64,000 nt of DNA from Desulfovibrio psychrotolerans (GCF_013340305.1 NZ_BLVP01000006.1:62001-126000); one strand, 5' to 3'; positions 26,076 to 35,724 are shown, counted from the stretch's first letter. Program-made: numbers and translations. The notes: generated from the sequence alone by a model not told the origin.

Positions 26076-28352
26076 ATGGGCAAAGATCTTATCATCGTCG
26101 AATCCCCGGCCAAGGTGAAAACCATTAAGAAATTTCTCGGCCGCAACTACATGGTACACGCCAGCGTGGGCCATGTGCGCGACCTGCCGACCAAAGACCT
26201 TGGCGTGGACGAGGCAAAGGACTTTGCGCCCAAGTATCAGGTCATTCAGGGCAAGCAGAAGGTTGTTACCGCCCTGCGCGAGGCCGCAGCAGGCGCGGAC
26301 AACGTGTATCTGGCACCCGACCCCGACCGAGAGGGTGAGGCCATAGCATGGCATGTGGCCGAGCTTATCCGCAAGGAAAACCAGAATATCAGCCGCATTC
26401 AGTTCAACGAGATCACCGCCCGCGCGGTGCGTGAAGCCTTGCAGAACCCCCGCCCGCTCAACGAAAACCTTTTCGACGCCCAGCAGGCGCGCCGGGTTCT
26501 GGACAGGCTGGTGGGCTATAAGCTCTCTCCCCTGCTGTGGAAAAAGGTAAAGCGCGGCATATCCGCCGGACGCGTGCAGTCCGTGGCCTTGAGGCTTATC
26601 GTGGACCGCGAGGCGGAACGCCACGCCTTTGTGCCGGAAGAATACTGGGTGCTGCGCGCACACCTGCAAGCCGCCGTGCCGCCGCCCTTTAAGGCGGAAC
26701 TGCACAAGGTGGACGGCAAAAAGCCCGTGGTGGGCAACGCGGATGCCGCAGCAGCCATAGAAACCGCCATTGCGGGTGCTCCTTTCATTGTGGACAAGGT
26801 GGAAGAGAAAAAACGCCTGCGCCAGCCGCAGCCGCCGTTTATCACCTCCACACTGCAGCAGATGGCCAGCCAGCGGCTGGGCTACTCCGCCAAACGCACC
26901 ATGTCCATTGCCCAGCGCCTGTATGAAGGCGTGGAACTGGGCGAACAGGGCACCGTGGCGCTCATCACCTACATGCGTACCGACTCCGTACGCATAGCCG
27001 ATGAGGCGCAGCAGGCAGCCCTTGCCCTTATCGCAGATATGTACGGCAAGGAATACGTACCGCCCAAACCGCGCGTCTTTAAAACCAAATCCGCCGCGCA
27101 GGACGCGCACGAAGCCGTGCGCCCGGTAGACGTGAACCTTACCCCGGAAATGGTGCAGAACCTGCTCCCGCGTGAGCAGCACAGCCTGTACAAACTCATC
27201 TGGCAGCGTTTTATGGCCTCGCAGATGGCGGCTGCGGAATTCCACGACACCACGGTCACCATCGCCGCCGCCAGCACCCAGTGGCGCGCCAAAGGCGAGC
27301 GCATGCTCTTCCCCGGCTTTCTGGCGGTTTCTCCGCAGAAGGGAACGGAAAACGAGGAGCTGCCCAAGCTGGAAGAAGGCCAGACCGTGCAGCTTACCAC
27401 GCTGGACAAGGAGCAGAAGTTCACCCAGCCCCCGCCCCGCTACAGCGAAGCCTCTCTGGTGCGGGAAATGGAAGAACGGGGCATTGGCCGTCCTTCCACC
27501 TACGCCTCCATCATCTCCACTCTGCTGGACCGCGACTATGCCACGCTGGAAGAAAAGCACTTCGTCCCCACGGACCTTGGGCGCGTGGTCTGCGAAAAAC
27601 TGAGCCGCCACTTCACCACGCTCATGGACGTGGGGTTCACCGCACAGATGGAAGACGCGCTGGACAAGGTGGCGGAAGGCGAACAGAACTGGGTGGACCT
27701 GCTCAAAGACTTTACCCGCGACTTCGACCCCACGCTGGCCAAGGCCGCAGATGAGATGGAAGCCGTAAAGCAGGGCCTAGCCACCGACGTGCTCTGCCCG
27801 GAATGCGGCAAGCCCATGATCATCAAGTTCGGCAAGGCGGGCACCTTTCTTGCCTGTTCCGGCTATCCGGACTGCAAAAGCACCACCAATTTCAGCAGGG
27901 ATGAAGACGGTAACATCCGCATCACCGAACGCCCGCAGGAAGAACCGGAAAAGGTCGGCACCTGCCCGGATTGCGGCAAAGACCTCATCGTCAAGAAGGC
28001 GCGCACCGGCAGCCGCTTCATCGCCTGCACCGGCTACCCGGACTGCAAGCACACGGAACCGTTTTCCACGGGCGTGGCCTGTCCGCGTTGCGCCACGGGC
28101 ATGCTGGTGGAAAAAAGCTCCAAGCGCGGCAAGATATTCTACTCCTGCAACCAGTATCCCAAGTGCGACTACGCCATATGGGACTGGCCCGTGGCCGAAC
28201 CCTGCCCCCAGTGCGAATCCGGCATTTTGACGGTGAAAACCACCAAGGCGCGCGGCAAGCATATTGCCTGCCCGGAAAAGAGCTGCCGCTACACCCGTTC
28301 GCTGGGTGATGACGACAATGCGGAAGGCGGCGAAGCCTCGTCTGAAGAATAG
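26076..28352 (+). CDS. topA: DNA topoisomerase I
   Basis: A 758-residue type IA topoisomerase; ATG 26076 is preceded by AGGAA, and the alignment begins at GKDLIIVESPAKVKTI. The Toprim acidic motif DPDREGE starts at residue 82, and the catalytic tyrosine is Tyr299 in ITYMRTDS. Four C-terminal zinc-ribbon motifs begin at Cys574, Cys630, Cys669 and Cys710; E. coli TopA has three tetracysteine motifs, so this one has a longer metal-binding tail. It relaxes negative supercoils. It is convergent with thiL, with a 33-base gap. Confidence 0.95.
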   Translation: MGKDLIIVESPAKVKTIKKFLGRNYMVHASVGHVRDLPTKDLGVDEAKDFAPKYQVIQGKQKVVTALREAAAGADNVYLAPDPDREGEAIAWHVAELIRKENQNISRIQFNEITARAVREALQNPRPLNENLFDAQQARRVLDRLVGYKLSPLLWKKVKRGISAGRVQSVALRLIVDREAERHAFVPEEYWVLRAHLQAAVPPPFKAELHKVDGKKPVVGNADAAAAIETAIAGAPFIVDKVEEKKRLRQPQPPFITSTLQQMASQRLGYSAKRTMSIAQRLYEGVELGEQGTVALITYMRTDSVRIADEAQQAALALIADMYGKEYVPPKPRVFKTKSAAQDAHEAVRPVDVNLTPEMVQNLLPREQHSLYKLIWQRFMASQMAAAEFHDTTVTIAAASTQWRAKGERMLFPGFLAVSPQKGTENEELPKLEEGQTVQLTTLDKEQKFTQPPPRYSEASLVREMEERGIGRPSTYASIISTLLDRDYATLEEKHFVPTDLGRVVCEKLSRHFTTLMDVGFTAQMEDALDKVAEGEQNWVDLLKDFTRDFDPTLAKAADEMEAVKQGLATDVLCPECGKPMIIKFGKAGTFLACSGYPDCKSTTNFSRDEDGNIRITERPQEEPEKVGTCPDCGKDLIVKKARTGSRFIACTGYPDCKHTEPFSTGVACPRCATGMLVEKSSKRGKIFYSCNQYPKCDYAIWDWPVAEPCPQCESGILTVKTTKARGKHIACPEKSCRYTRSLGDDDNAEGGEASSEE

Positions 28353-28385
28353 CACACCGTTACGCCGCTGGTGCGCGGCATCACG

Positions 28386-29543
28386 TCAGTCGGTAAAATG
28401 GTCAAACCCGCAGGGCTGCCACGGCAGCCCGTTCAGGGTGTGCACATCTCCCGCCGCAACCGTGCCGAGTATCCGCACCTGCGGCAGCAGGGCCTGTAAT
28501 TCCTTGGCCCGCGCGGCAGAGCAGGTGCCCAGCAGGGCATAGTCTTCGCCGCCCAGCACAGCCTGTTCCAGCGGGTCCAGATCGTTGGCAAGGCAATAGG
28601 CTTCCACCTCCGGGTGCAGCCATTTCCTGTCTATGACAAGCTCTGCGCACAGCCCGCTGCCACGGTCTGTTCCCAGCAGGCGGGGAATATCGCGGGCCAG
28701 TCCGTCTGAAAGGTCCATAAGGCTTATACAGCCTGCGCCCGTTCCCACGTGTCCGCCAGCTCTGGCAGTCCCGCCCGTTTCACCAGTACCGCCCGTCTCA
28801 CCAGTATGGGCAATTATGGCGGTGTCTCCTTCCGGGCCGTCCTGAATCGATACGCGGCCCCCTGCGCTGAACCGGGCCAACGCTTGGCCCTCCGGCACCC
28901 TCGGCACCGGGCGCAGATGCGCCGACGTTGCCGCAGGATACAAAAGCACCGCATCACGGCCCATGCTCTCCAGCGCCAGCAGCCCTATGCGCGCAAGGCC
29001 AAAGTCGCCCACAAGAAACAGCACATCCCCCTGTGCCGCTCCCCCGCGCTGCAAAAACGGCGCAGCCCCATCCCCCAGCGATGCCTGCGCTCCCCATATG
29101 GTCACGGCTGCCCCCATCATGGGCGAACGGCTCAGGTCTCCCCCCGTCAATGCCACGTCATGCACCGCCGCAAGCTCTGCCATGCCGGAAAAAAAGGCAT
29201 TCCAGTAGGCATCGGAGCATGTATCCCCGGCCTCCCCGGCCTGCCCCGCCCCGGCGGAAGCGGCGGGCACCATAAGCCCCAGATTAAATCCCAGCGGCAC
29301 CGCCCCGCTCGCCGCCATGTCGCTCAGATTCACCGCCAGAGCCTTGTAGCCTATTTCCTCCGGCAGAAAATAGCTGCGCCGGAAGTGCACATCCTCCAGA
29401 AACAGGTCGCTGCTCACGCACAGCCTGCCGGGGCAGGCAAGCACGGCTCCGTCGTCTCCGCGTCCCAGCAGCATATGCCGGTGCGTATTGGGAAAATGGC
29501 GATCAATGCAGGCAAGAAAGGCGGCTTCGGAAGTCAGGGGCAT
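28386..29543 (-). CDS. thiL: Thiamine-monophosphate kinase
   Basis: A 385-residue protein, longer than usual ThiL (about 320-350). It phosphorylates thiamine monophosphate to the active cofactor. The acidic Mg-ATP motif GRGDDGAVL (about residues 27-35), the motif KALAVNLSDMAASGA and a late LSDGLARDIPRLL are all ThiL-like. The extra length comes largely from a glycine-threonine-rich insertion at about residues 245-270 (HTGETGGTGETGG and beyond), encoded by an 18-bp tandem repeat. No other thi gene is adjacent. The assignment is secure; the insertion is the odd part. Confidence 0.92.
   Translation of the reverse strand: MPLTSEAAFLACIDRHFPNTHRHMLLGRGDDGAVLACPGRLCVSSDLFLEDVHFRRSYFLPEEIGYKALAVNLSDMAASGAVPLGFNLGLMVPAASAGAGQAGEAGDTCSDAYWNAFFSGMAELAAVHDVALTGGDLSRSPMMGAAVTIWGAQASLGDGAAPFLQRGGAAQGDVLFLVGDFGLARIGLLALESMGRDAVLLYPAATSAHLRPVPRVPEGQALARFSAGGRVSIQDGPEGDTAIIAHTGETGGTGETGGTARAGGHVGTGAGCISLMDLSDGLARDIPRLLGTDRGSGLCAELVIDRKWLHPEVEAYCLANDLDPLEQAVLGGEDYALLGTCSAARAKELQALLPQVRILGTVAAGDVHTLNGLPWQPCGFDHFTD
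28753..28806. repeat. 18-bp in-frame tandem repeat in thiL
   Basis: Units start at 28753 (degenerate), 28771 and 28789; the last two differ at one base. They encode repeated GETGGT on the coding strand, in the insertion of ThiL. Confidence 0.85.
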
Positions 29544-29995
29544 GACGGCTCCTTACGGGTGGTGACGGATGATACCGATGGCGGCTGCAAAAACAGGGAC
29601 AAGCGGGCAACACAGGGTCAGCACCGCCTTGCAGGTATAGTACGCACATTTGCCCCGGAATGGAAGATTGGGCAGCCGATATCGTGCTGTCACCCGCCCG
29701 TTTCCGCTACCCGAAATCGTTCCGGCACACCCACACGCGGGATACCGTGCTCAAAAAGCACAGCGCAGCGCCCGCGCATGGGGCGAACAGACAGCATGAA
29801 CCTGCCCGCAGGGTGTCAGATACTTTTACGCCCGGCGGGTACAGGCGGCATTCGACGGCAAGCCACGGCACACGCTGTTCGCTTACGACTTTCATCGCGG
29901 CAAGGTGTCAGCACGGCTGACAGTAAGCGCTTACGCCCATCCCGCACAAAAACTCTCATCTGTCTGTAATACATGGAATACCGCATACCGCCACC
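29544..29995. other. Long control region upstream of the universal stress protein
   Basis: This 450-base stretch between thiL and the sigma-54 promoter holds no supported gene. Two perfect dyads lie side by side near its right end: TGTCAGC-acg-GCTGACA (29906-29922) and GTAAGCGCTTAC (29923-29934). They sit about 75 bases upstream of the -24 element, a usual position for an enhancer-binding protein site. Confidence 0.55.
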
Positions 29996-30011
29996 TTGGC
30001 ACGCCTCTTGC
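29996..30011 (+). promoter_or_regulatory. Sigma-54 promoter of the universal stress protein gene
   Basis: TTGGCACG-CCTC-TTGC matches the sigma-54 consensus at every conserved position, with GG (29998) and GC (30010) separated by exactly ten bases. The predicted start is near 30022, giving a leader of about 31 bases. Confidence 0.85.
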
Positions 30012-30052
30012 GATACAAGACAGCGGATTCTTCCGTTAAACAAGGATGAGCC

Positions 30053-30979
30053 ATGCGTACGGAAACATGCCGCACTGTCCCGTCTCCGCGCCCCCTGCCG
30101 GAGATTCTCATCGCCATTGGCGCGAACCCGCACCACCAGTTCGGGGTGCAGTTCGCGGCTTCCTTCTTTCACGATTTCGACAGCATCCGCTTCCGGCTCA
30201 TTCACCTTCTTCCCCCGGAACAGGCTGTGGTGCAGGGCCCATACGGCGTTCTGCTGGAAGGCGGACGCATGGATGAAGCCCTTTACCGCCAGCACGAAAG
30301 GCAGGGCATGGAAAGTCTGGAGTATGCCCGCGCAACCCTTTGCGGGGCGGGCGTGCCGGAAGAGCACGTCACCTTGCTCAGCCGTCCGCAGGAACACGGC
30401 AAGGCACTGGACCTGATACGGGAATCCGCACAGAACAACCACCACGCGCTGGTGCTCGGCAAGCGCGGACGTTCGTGGCTGGAATCGACGCTGGACGGCA
30501 TTCCGGACATTACTGGCGAGATCATCGACGCCACCTGCGGCGTGCCGCTGTGGGTGGCACCCGCTGCCCTGCACAGACGCCGCAACATCCTGCTGTGTCT
30601 GGACGGTTCGCAGCACTGCATGAACATAGCGCGCCATGTGGGACGCACCGTCGGCTCGCAGGGCAACCATTCCATCACCATGCTGCGCGTACTGCGCGAC
30701 AGGCACAACAACCCTGTTCCGCCGGAAACCATGTTCAACCAATGCCGGGATGTGCTGGAGTCAGAAGGCGTACCATCCGATGCCATCCGCATGCGCGTGG
30801 TCACGGACAACACCCCCGCCGACGCCATTCTCGCCACCTGCGACAGGGGCAAGTTCGCGGTCATCGCCATGGGGCGCGCAGGCTACGGCAACAGCTTCCT
30901 CCGCCGCCTGCTCATCGGGTCCGTATCCATGAGCGTGCTCAGACGGCTGCAAAACGCCTGCCTCTGGCTGTCCTGCTGA
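30053..30979 (+). CDS. Tandem-domain universal stress protein
   Basis: A 308-residue cytoplasmic protein with AAGGA six bases before ATG 30053. Two UspA domains are fused. The first (about residues 15-165) begins EILIAIGANPHHQFG and has a degenerate nucleotide loop around GKRGRSWLE. The second (about residues 175-305) begins NILLCLDGSQHCMN and ends with the ATP-binding pattern G-x2-G-x9-GS in GRAGYGNSFLRRLLIGSVS. It thus resembles ATP-binding Usp proteins in its second half only. The sigma-54 promoter implies control by an enhancer-binding activator. Confidence 0.9.
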   Translation: MRTETCRTVPSPRPLPEILIAIGANPHHQFGVQFAASFFHDFDSIRFRLIHLLPPEQAVVQGPYGVLLEGGRMDEALYRQHERQGMESLEYARATLCGAGVPEEHVTLLSRPQEHGKALDLIRESAQNNHHALVLGKRGRSWLESTLDGIPDITGEIIDATCGVPLWVAPAALHRRRNILLCLDGSQHCMNIARHVGRTVGSQGNHSITMLRVLRDRHNNPVPPETMFNQCRDVLESEGVPSDAIRMRVVTDNTPADAILATCDRGKFAVIAMGRAGYGNSFLRRLLIGSVSMSVLRRLQNACLWLSC

Positions 30980-30987
30980 AGCCTAAG

Positions 30988-31947
30988 CTACTTCTCTTCC
31001 CGCTCTCCGGCTGAAGCGGCCTTCATCTCGCCGGGGTAGACCACCCGTCCCGTGCGGGAAATATCATATCCGGTCAGGGCTGCGGCATCGGCCTGAAACT
31101 CCTCCGTGCCCAGCAACGCCAGAAACTGCTGTACGGGCTTGTCGAAAAACCGGTCCTTGGGAATGATCAGGTCATACCGCTCCCACTGCACAGGCACAAA
31201 GCCAAGCCCCAGACGGGTCGCCACCGCGCGAATGGCCATACCCGCATCCGCCCTGCCCGCCAGCACCTCAAGCCCCACGTCCAGATGCCGTGCCGCTTCG
31301 GCTCCGTATCCGGGCACGGTGCGCGGCTCCGCGCCCACGGCGGCAAGCTGCGCATCAAAGAGCAGCCGCGTGCCCGTGCCCACGGGCCGGTTCACCACGG
31401 TGAGCCGCTTGCGCACTATATCCGCTGCCCCCGCAATGCCGTGCGGGTTGCCCGCCGCCACCACGTATCCCTGTTCCCGGCAGCAGAAATTGATCATGGC
31501 AGGCTTTTCGTTCAGCTCCTGCGCGGCATGGGCAAAATTGTAGTCGCCGTTGCCGTTTTCCCGCAAATGGCTGGTGGCGATGTGGCACTGCCCCCTGCGC
31601 ACCGCCTTCAGTCCGCCAAGGCTGCCCAGATTGGCAAACGCCGCAAGATGATCAGAATATGTTTCCATATACCGGGCAAGCACCCGGTCCAGCAGCAGAT
31701 CGTTGCTCCCCGCCACCACCAGCACCTCGCTCTGCACACCCTGCCCGCTCAGCATGGGCGAATCCGCCCTGCGCGGGTAGTTCATGGTCCGCGACTCTAT
31801 CCACTGCTCCACGAGATGCGAGGGAAAAAGCCACTTGCCCGTTGCCTTGGTCGCCGGAAGCCCCTTTTCCGAGATGAGCGCGTAGACCATCTTCTCGTTC
31901 ACGCCGAGATACTTGGCAACTTCCTTGGTAGAGAGCAGATTCTTCAT
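30988..31947 (-). CDS. Excisionase-type HTH plus periplasmic-binding-fold one-component regulator
   Basis: A 319-residue protein, ATG 31947 preceded by AGGAGT at six bases. Residues 1-50 form a MerR/excisionase-type helix-turn-helix (LLSTKEVAKYLGVNEKMVYA, then ATGKWLFPSHLVEQWIE). The rest is a substrate-binding fold of the PBP-like family seen in molybdate/tungstate-type sensors: VAGSNDLLLDRVLARY, GSLGGLKAVRRGQCHIATSH and NRPVGTGTRLLFDAQL. No signal peptide is present, so the binding domain acts in the cytoplasm as ligand sensor. In related genomes such proteins are linked to molybdate or tungstate uptake; no such transporter is in this window. Convergent with the stress protein, eight bases apart. 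Confidence 0.82.
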   Translation of the reverse strand: MKNLLSTKEVAKYLGVNEKMVYALISEKGLPATKATGKWLFPSHLVEQWIESRTMNYPRRADSPMLSGQGVQSEVLVVAGSNDLLLDRVLARYMETYSDHLAAFANLGSLGGLKAVRRGQCHIATSHLRENGNGDYNFAHAAQELNEKPAMINFCCREQGYVVAAGNPHGIAGAADIVRKRLTVVNRPVGTGTRLLFDAQLAAVGAEPRTVPGYGAEAARHLDVGLEVLAGRADAGMAIRAVATRLGLGFVPVQWERYDLIIPKDRFFDKPVQQFLALLGTEEFQADAAALTGYDISRTGRVVYPGEMKAASAGEREEK

Positions 31948-32232
31948 GGCAGTACTCCTGCAGGTGGTGTCCGGGCCTTTTGCGGCAAGCCCACAGCCCT
32001 TGTAGCGCGTTCCCGTGGAACAAGGCAACGCCCCCCGTGCACCCACCCGCACCGGCTGCATGCAGGCCTGTGTAATTTCCCTTGCCTTCCTGCGCTGCAT
32101 GGAGTAAGCACATCTCCCCTCTTGCGAGAAGCGGCGGGGCATCGTACCCTGCCTGCTGAAAGCGTCTGATCGGGCAGCGCCCTCTTCCCGGCATGCCGGC
32201 ACCTCCTCCCCCTTTTTTTTCGGAACAAGGCC

Positions 32233-33591
32233 ATGTATCCCAAAATAGCACTCATCGGACGACCCAACGTAGGCAAATCCACCCTGTTCAACAGGCTCAT
32301 CCGCAGCAACCGCGCCATCACCCACGACCGCCCCGGCGTCACGCGGGACCGCATGGAGGGCACGGTAAAGCGCGACGGACGCACATGGACCGTCATCGAC
32401 ACCGGCGGCATCCATCTGGATGAAAGCTACAAGGCGGCGGAAGGCCCCAGCGAACTGCGTGGCTTTGAATCCGAAATCCTGCGCCAGACGCAGGAAGCCA
32501 TGGCCGAATGCGTGGCCCTGTGCCTTGTGGTGGATGGACGCGACGGGCTGCTGCCCTTTGACCGCCGCCTTGCCGAATATGTCCGCCGCAGCGGCCTGCC
32601 CGTGCTGCTTGCCGTGAACAAGGTAGACGGCGGCGAACTTGAAGACCAGCTCACCCCGGAGTTTCACGAACTGGGCCTGCCCATGCTCGCCTTGTCCGGT
32701 GAGCACGGCTACAACATGCGCGCGTTTGAAGAAGAGCTGCGCGACCTGCTGCCCCCCGAGGACCAGTGGCAGCAGCTGGAGCAGGAAGCTGGACTCAAGC
32801 TGGCCATGCTCGGCCGTCCCAACGCGGGCAAATCCTCGCTGGTCAACGCCATTACGGGCATGAACCGCATGATCGTTTCCGACATGGCAGGCACCACCCG
32901 CGACTCGGTGGACGTTACCTACGTGCTGGACGACAAGCGGTACACCTTCGTGGATACGGCGGGGGTGCGCCGCCGCGCCAAAATCACCGACACGGTGGAA
33001 CGCTACAGCGTGAACTCCTCCATCAAGTCCAGCACCAAGGCCCATGTGACCATTCTTGTGCTGGACGGGCAGGAAGGGCTTACCCAGCAGGATAAACGGC
33101 TCATAGACCTGCTGGACGAACGCAAAACCCCCTTCATGGTGCTGGTGAACAAGACCGACCTTGTAAAACCCAACGAACTGGCGGCGGTTAAAAAGGTTTA
33201 CAAAGAAGCCCTGAGCTACTGCGCCCACGTGCCCATTCTGTATGTTTCCGCACACACCCGCGCCAACCTTAAGCGCATCATCCCGCTCGCAGAGCAGATA
33301 TGGTCGGAATGCCATGTGCGCGTCCCCACCGGGCAGCTGAACCGCGTGCTGGAAGCCATAGTCACCAAGCAGCAGCCCCCCGTGGTGAACAGGGTGCGCC
33401 CCAAATTCTTCTACATGACGCAGGCAGAGACGAACCCGCCCACCTTCGTCTTCTTTGTCAACGATGCGGACCGCATGAAAGACGCCTACATCCGCTACAT
33501 GGAACGCTCGCTGCGCAAGACGTTCAAAATAGAACACGCTCCCGTGCGGGTGCGCTTCCGCTCCAGCCACACCAAGCGGGCCAAAAAGTAG
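32233..33591 (+). CDS. der: Ribosome-assembly GTPase Der (EngA)
   Basis: A 452-residue protein with two GTPase domains in tandem and a C-terminal KH-like domain, the unique Der layout. First domain: P-loop GRPNVGKS at residues 9-16, DTGG at 56-59 and NKVD at 129-132. Second domain: P-loop GRPNAGKSS from residue 194, DTAGVRRR and NKTD from residue 306. It acts in maturation of the 50S ribosomal subunit and is normally essential. The ribosome site is weak (AAGG two bases from ATG 32233). A bidirectional terminator follows. Confidence 0.95.
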   Translation: MYPKIALIGRPNVGKSTLFNRLIRSNRAITHDRPGVTRDRMEGTVKRDGRTWTVIDTGGIHLDESYKAAEGPSELRGFESEILRQTQEAMAECVALCLVVDGRDGLLPFDRRLAEYVRRSGLPVLLAVNKVDGGELEDQLTPEFHELGLPMLALSGEHGYNMRAFEEELRDLLPPEDQWQQLEQEAGLKLAMLGRPNAGKSSLVNAITGMNRMIVSDMAGTTRDSVDVTYVLDDKRYTFVDTAGVRRRAKITDTVERYSVNSSIKSSTKAHVTILVLDGQEGLTQQDKRLIDLLDERKTPFMVLVNKTDLVKPNELAAVKKVYKEALSYCAHVPILYVSAHTRANLKRIIPLAEQIWSECHVRVPTGQLNRVLEAIVTKQQPPVVNRVRPKFFYMTQAETNPPTFVFFVNDADRMKDAYIRYMERSLRKTFKIEHAPVRVRFRSSHTKRAKK

Positions 33592-33612
33592 CCTCCCCTT
33601 TGCACGAATGAA

Positions 33613-33654
33613 AACGCCCCCGCAGGAATCTTCCTCGCGGGGGCGTTGCTTTGT
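33613..33654. terminator. Bidirectional terminator between der and the histidine kinase
   Basis: AACGCCCCCGC (33613-33623) pairs with GCGGGGGCGTT (33637-33647), followed by GCTTTGT on the plus strand and A-rich sequence on the other side. Confidence 0.8.
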
Positions 33655-33792
33655 CCGGTACTTTCAGCAGGCCGGCATTTTCAGTCGGCTGGCTCTTTCA
33701 GCGGATTCTGCTCGTTACGGAGAGACTGCGGTTTCCGGGATGCCTGTGTATTTCTCAATTCCTGCGGCTTCCGGGGGCGCGCCGTGCCTGCG

Positions 33793-35682
33793 TCACGCGG
33801 CAGGGTCTGTGCTCGCATCGCTTCCGGCGTTCCCGTTGGCCTCTTGTTCCACCGTGTCGTTGCCGCTCTTGTCCGACTTGTCCGGCTTGTCCACCGCCTG
33901 CAACGTGACAAAGAAGGCGGCACCCGTGCCCGTGGTCGGGTCCAGAGGCGATTCCACCCATATATCCCCGCCGTGTGACTTGACTATGCGGCGGCATATG
34001 GCAAGGCCAAGCCCTGCGCTACCGTCCTTGGCGGCGGGTTCGCCCCCCTGCTCTATGCGGTAGAAGCGTTCAAATATCCTGTCCTTGGCCTTCTCCGGAA
34101 TACCGGGCCCCTCATCCCGCACGCAAAAGGCCACCCTGTCCTGCGCCGGACGCATGGAAACGCTCACAGTGGTCCCCTTGGGGCTGTACTTCACGGCGTT
34201 GTCCAGCAGGTTGCGGAAGACTTCCATCAGCCCGTCCCGGTCGCCCAGCACGGAGATATCCCCCTCCGGCAGAGTATTGGCCAGGGTAATCCCCTTGGCA
34301 TTGGCGGCGTGCATTACATCGCGCAGCGACTGGCGCACCAGTTCGTGGGCGTCCACGGGGGCAAGGTCCGTCTCCTCTCCCTTATGCTGGCAACGGGCCA
34401 GCACCAGCAGCGAGTTGACCATCTTGGTCATGTGGTTGGCGTTCTTCAGAATGGTCTTCAGGAACATGGCGGTCTGTTCCGGCCTTCCGGGCGGCGTTTC
34501 AATGAGCGTTTCTGCAAAGCCCTTTATGCTCGTCAGCGGCGTCTTCAGCTCGTGGGAAACGTTGGCCACAAAGTCACGCCGCACCTTCTCCAGCCGCTCG
34601 CGTTCGCTTATGTCATAAAATACCACCACCATGCGCCGGGCTCCCGCAGGGTCCGTAAAGGGAACCAGCGTGACCTCAAAAAACCGCCCGCCGGAAAATT
34701 CCATCTGCGTGCGCATGGTTGCGTCATTGTCGGAATGCTCCAGCAAATGCGAAACCATTTTCTGCAGCTCCGGCTTCATGGTCGCTTCAATAGGCGTAAT
34801 ACCCACCTTGTTCTCTATGCCGGGGAATATGGCGGCAAGCGCCTTGTTGCAGGAATGGATACGCCCGCCGCAATCCAGCACCATCACTCCCTCGTTCATG
34901 CCGTTGAACACGGCTTCCAGACGCCCTTTCTGGTCCACGAGCATGGACAGATGCTGCTCAATATTATGGGCCATGCCGTTTATGGCGTCCGCCAGCGGCT
35001 TGAACTCCTTGCCGGGATACTCGCGAATGCGGCGGCTGTAGTGCCCCTGTCCTATGCTCTGCGCCGTGCGCGCAAGGGCGTCTATGGACCGCAGCAACGG
35101 CCGGGTGGACAAAAAGCCTATCAGCGCGCTGGCAAGCACCGTAAGCGAAAGCACCCACACCATACCCGATTCCAGCCGGCTCAGCCGCTCCTTGACAATG
35201 GAAACAGGAACAGCGATGCGCAGCACCCCTTCCGGCAAACCGGGTACTCCCCGCATCGGACGGGCGGCATAGATAAGTTCCTTGTTCACGGTGGTGGAAT
35301 AACGCACCTCCACTCCCGTGGTTCCCTGCATGGCCTTGCGCACTTCCGGGCGCGCACCGTGAGACTCCAGCGCGGGCACCTCTTCAAAGGGCACGCTGGA
35401 ATCGGCCAGCACCACGCCGTCCGCAATATAGGAGATGCGAACCCCCATGCTCTCGCCAAGCCGCGTGAGGCGCGCGTCTGTTCCGGCCATGTCCGTGTCG
35501 CCGCCGTACTCACGCAGCACATGGTCCACGGTATCCAGTACTTTTATGGCCCTGTCCTTGGCATCCAGCATGATATCTTCACGCAAGGTGCTGTCATAAA
35601 AGTAAAAAGGCGGCACAAGCGCCACCATGAGCAGCATCAGGGTGCCGAAGAACAGCCGTTTGCGGAAGGAGTAGTTTTTCAT
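33793..35682 (-). CDS. PhoR-like membrane sensor histidine kinase
   Basis: A 629-residue protein. An N-terminal membrane helix (about residues 9-28) and a second (about 175-197) enclose a periplasmic sensor of about 145 residues. HAMP, a PAS domain (from about 245), the phosphoacceptor H-box with His377 in VSHELKTPLTS, and a complete HATPase domain (NLLDNAVKYSPKG, DEGPGIPEKAKDRIFERFYR, GLGLAICRRIVKSHGG) follow. The arrangement is that of PhoR. No response regulator gene is adjacent, but the divergent neighbour is a phosphate permease, which supports a phosphate-sensing role. The C-terminal 40 residues are a charged tail containing a KxDKSDK repeat. Confidence 0.88.
   Translation of the reverse strand: MKNYSFRKRLFFGTLMLLMVALVPPFYFYDSTLREDIMLDAKDRAIKVLDTVDHVLREYGGDTDMAGTDARLTRLGESMGVRISYIADGVVLADSSVPFEEVPALESHGARPEVRKAMQGTTGVEVRYSTTVNKELIYAARPMRGVPGLPEGVLRIAVPVSIVKERLSRLESGMVWVLSLTVLASALIGFLSTRPLLRSIDALARTAQSIGQGHYSRRIREYPGKEFKPLADAINGMAHNIEQHLSMLVDQKGRLEAVFNGMNEGVMVLDCGGRIHSCNKALAAIFPGIENKVGITPIEATMKPELQKMVSHLLEHSDNDATMRTQMEFSGGRFFEVTLVPFTDPAGARRMVVVFYDISERERLEKVRRDFVANVSHELKTPLTSIKGFAETLIETPPGRPEQTAMFLKTILKNANHMTKMVNSLLVLARCQHKGEETDLAPVDAHELVRQSLRDVMHAANAKGITLANTLPEGDISVLGDRDGLMEVFRNLLDNAVKYSPKGTTVSVSMRPAQDRVAFCVRDEGPGIPEKAKDRIFERFYRIEQGGEPAAKDGSAGLGLAICRRIVKSHGGDIWVESPLDPTTGTGAAFFVTLQAVDKPDKSDKSGNDTVEQEANGNAGSDASTDPAA
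33868..33894. repeat. 9-bp tandem repeat in the kinase tail
   Basis: CTTGTCCGA, CTTGTCCGG and CTTGTCCAC encode the repeated Asp-Lys-Ser/Pro tail of the kinase on the minus strand. Confidence 0.85.
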
Positions 35683-35724
35683 AGGCAGACACTACACCGT
35701 AACTTTGTGGCGTTTGCGTCACGG

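Noticed and set aside
29660-29920. 86-residue open frame upstream of the universal stress protein
   Set aside because: There is no ribosome site, the composition is biased, and it overlaps the dyads of the control region.
31948-33570. Minus-strand frame extending upstream of the HTH/binding-fold regulator across der
   Set aside because: The extension is antisense to der. ATG 31947 with AGGAGT is the supported start, and the HTH motif begins there.
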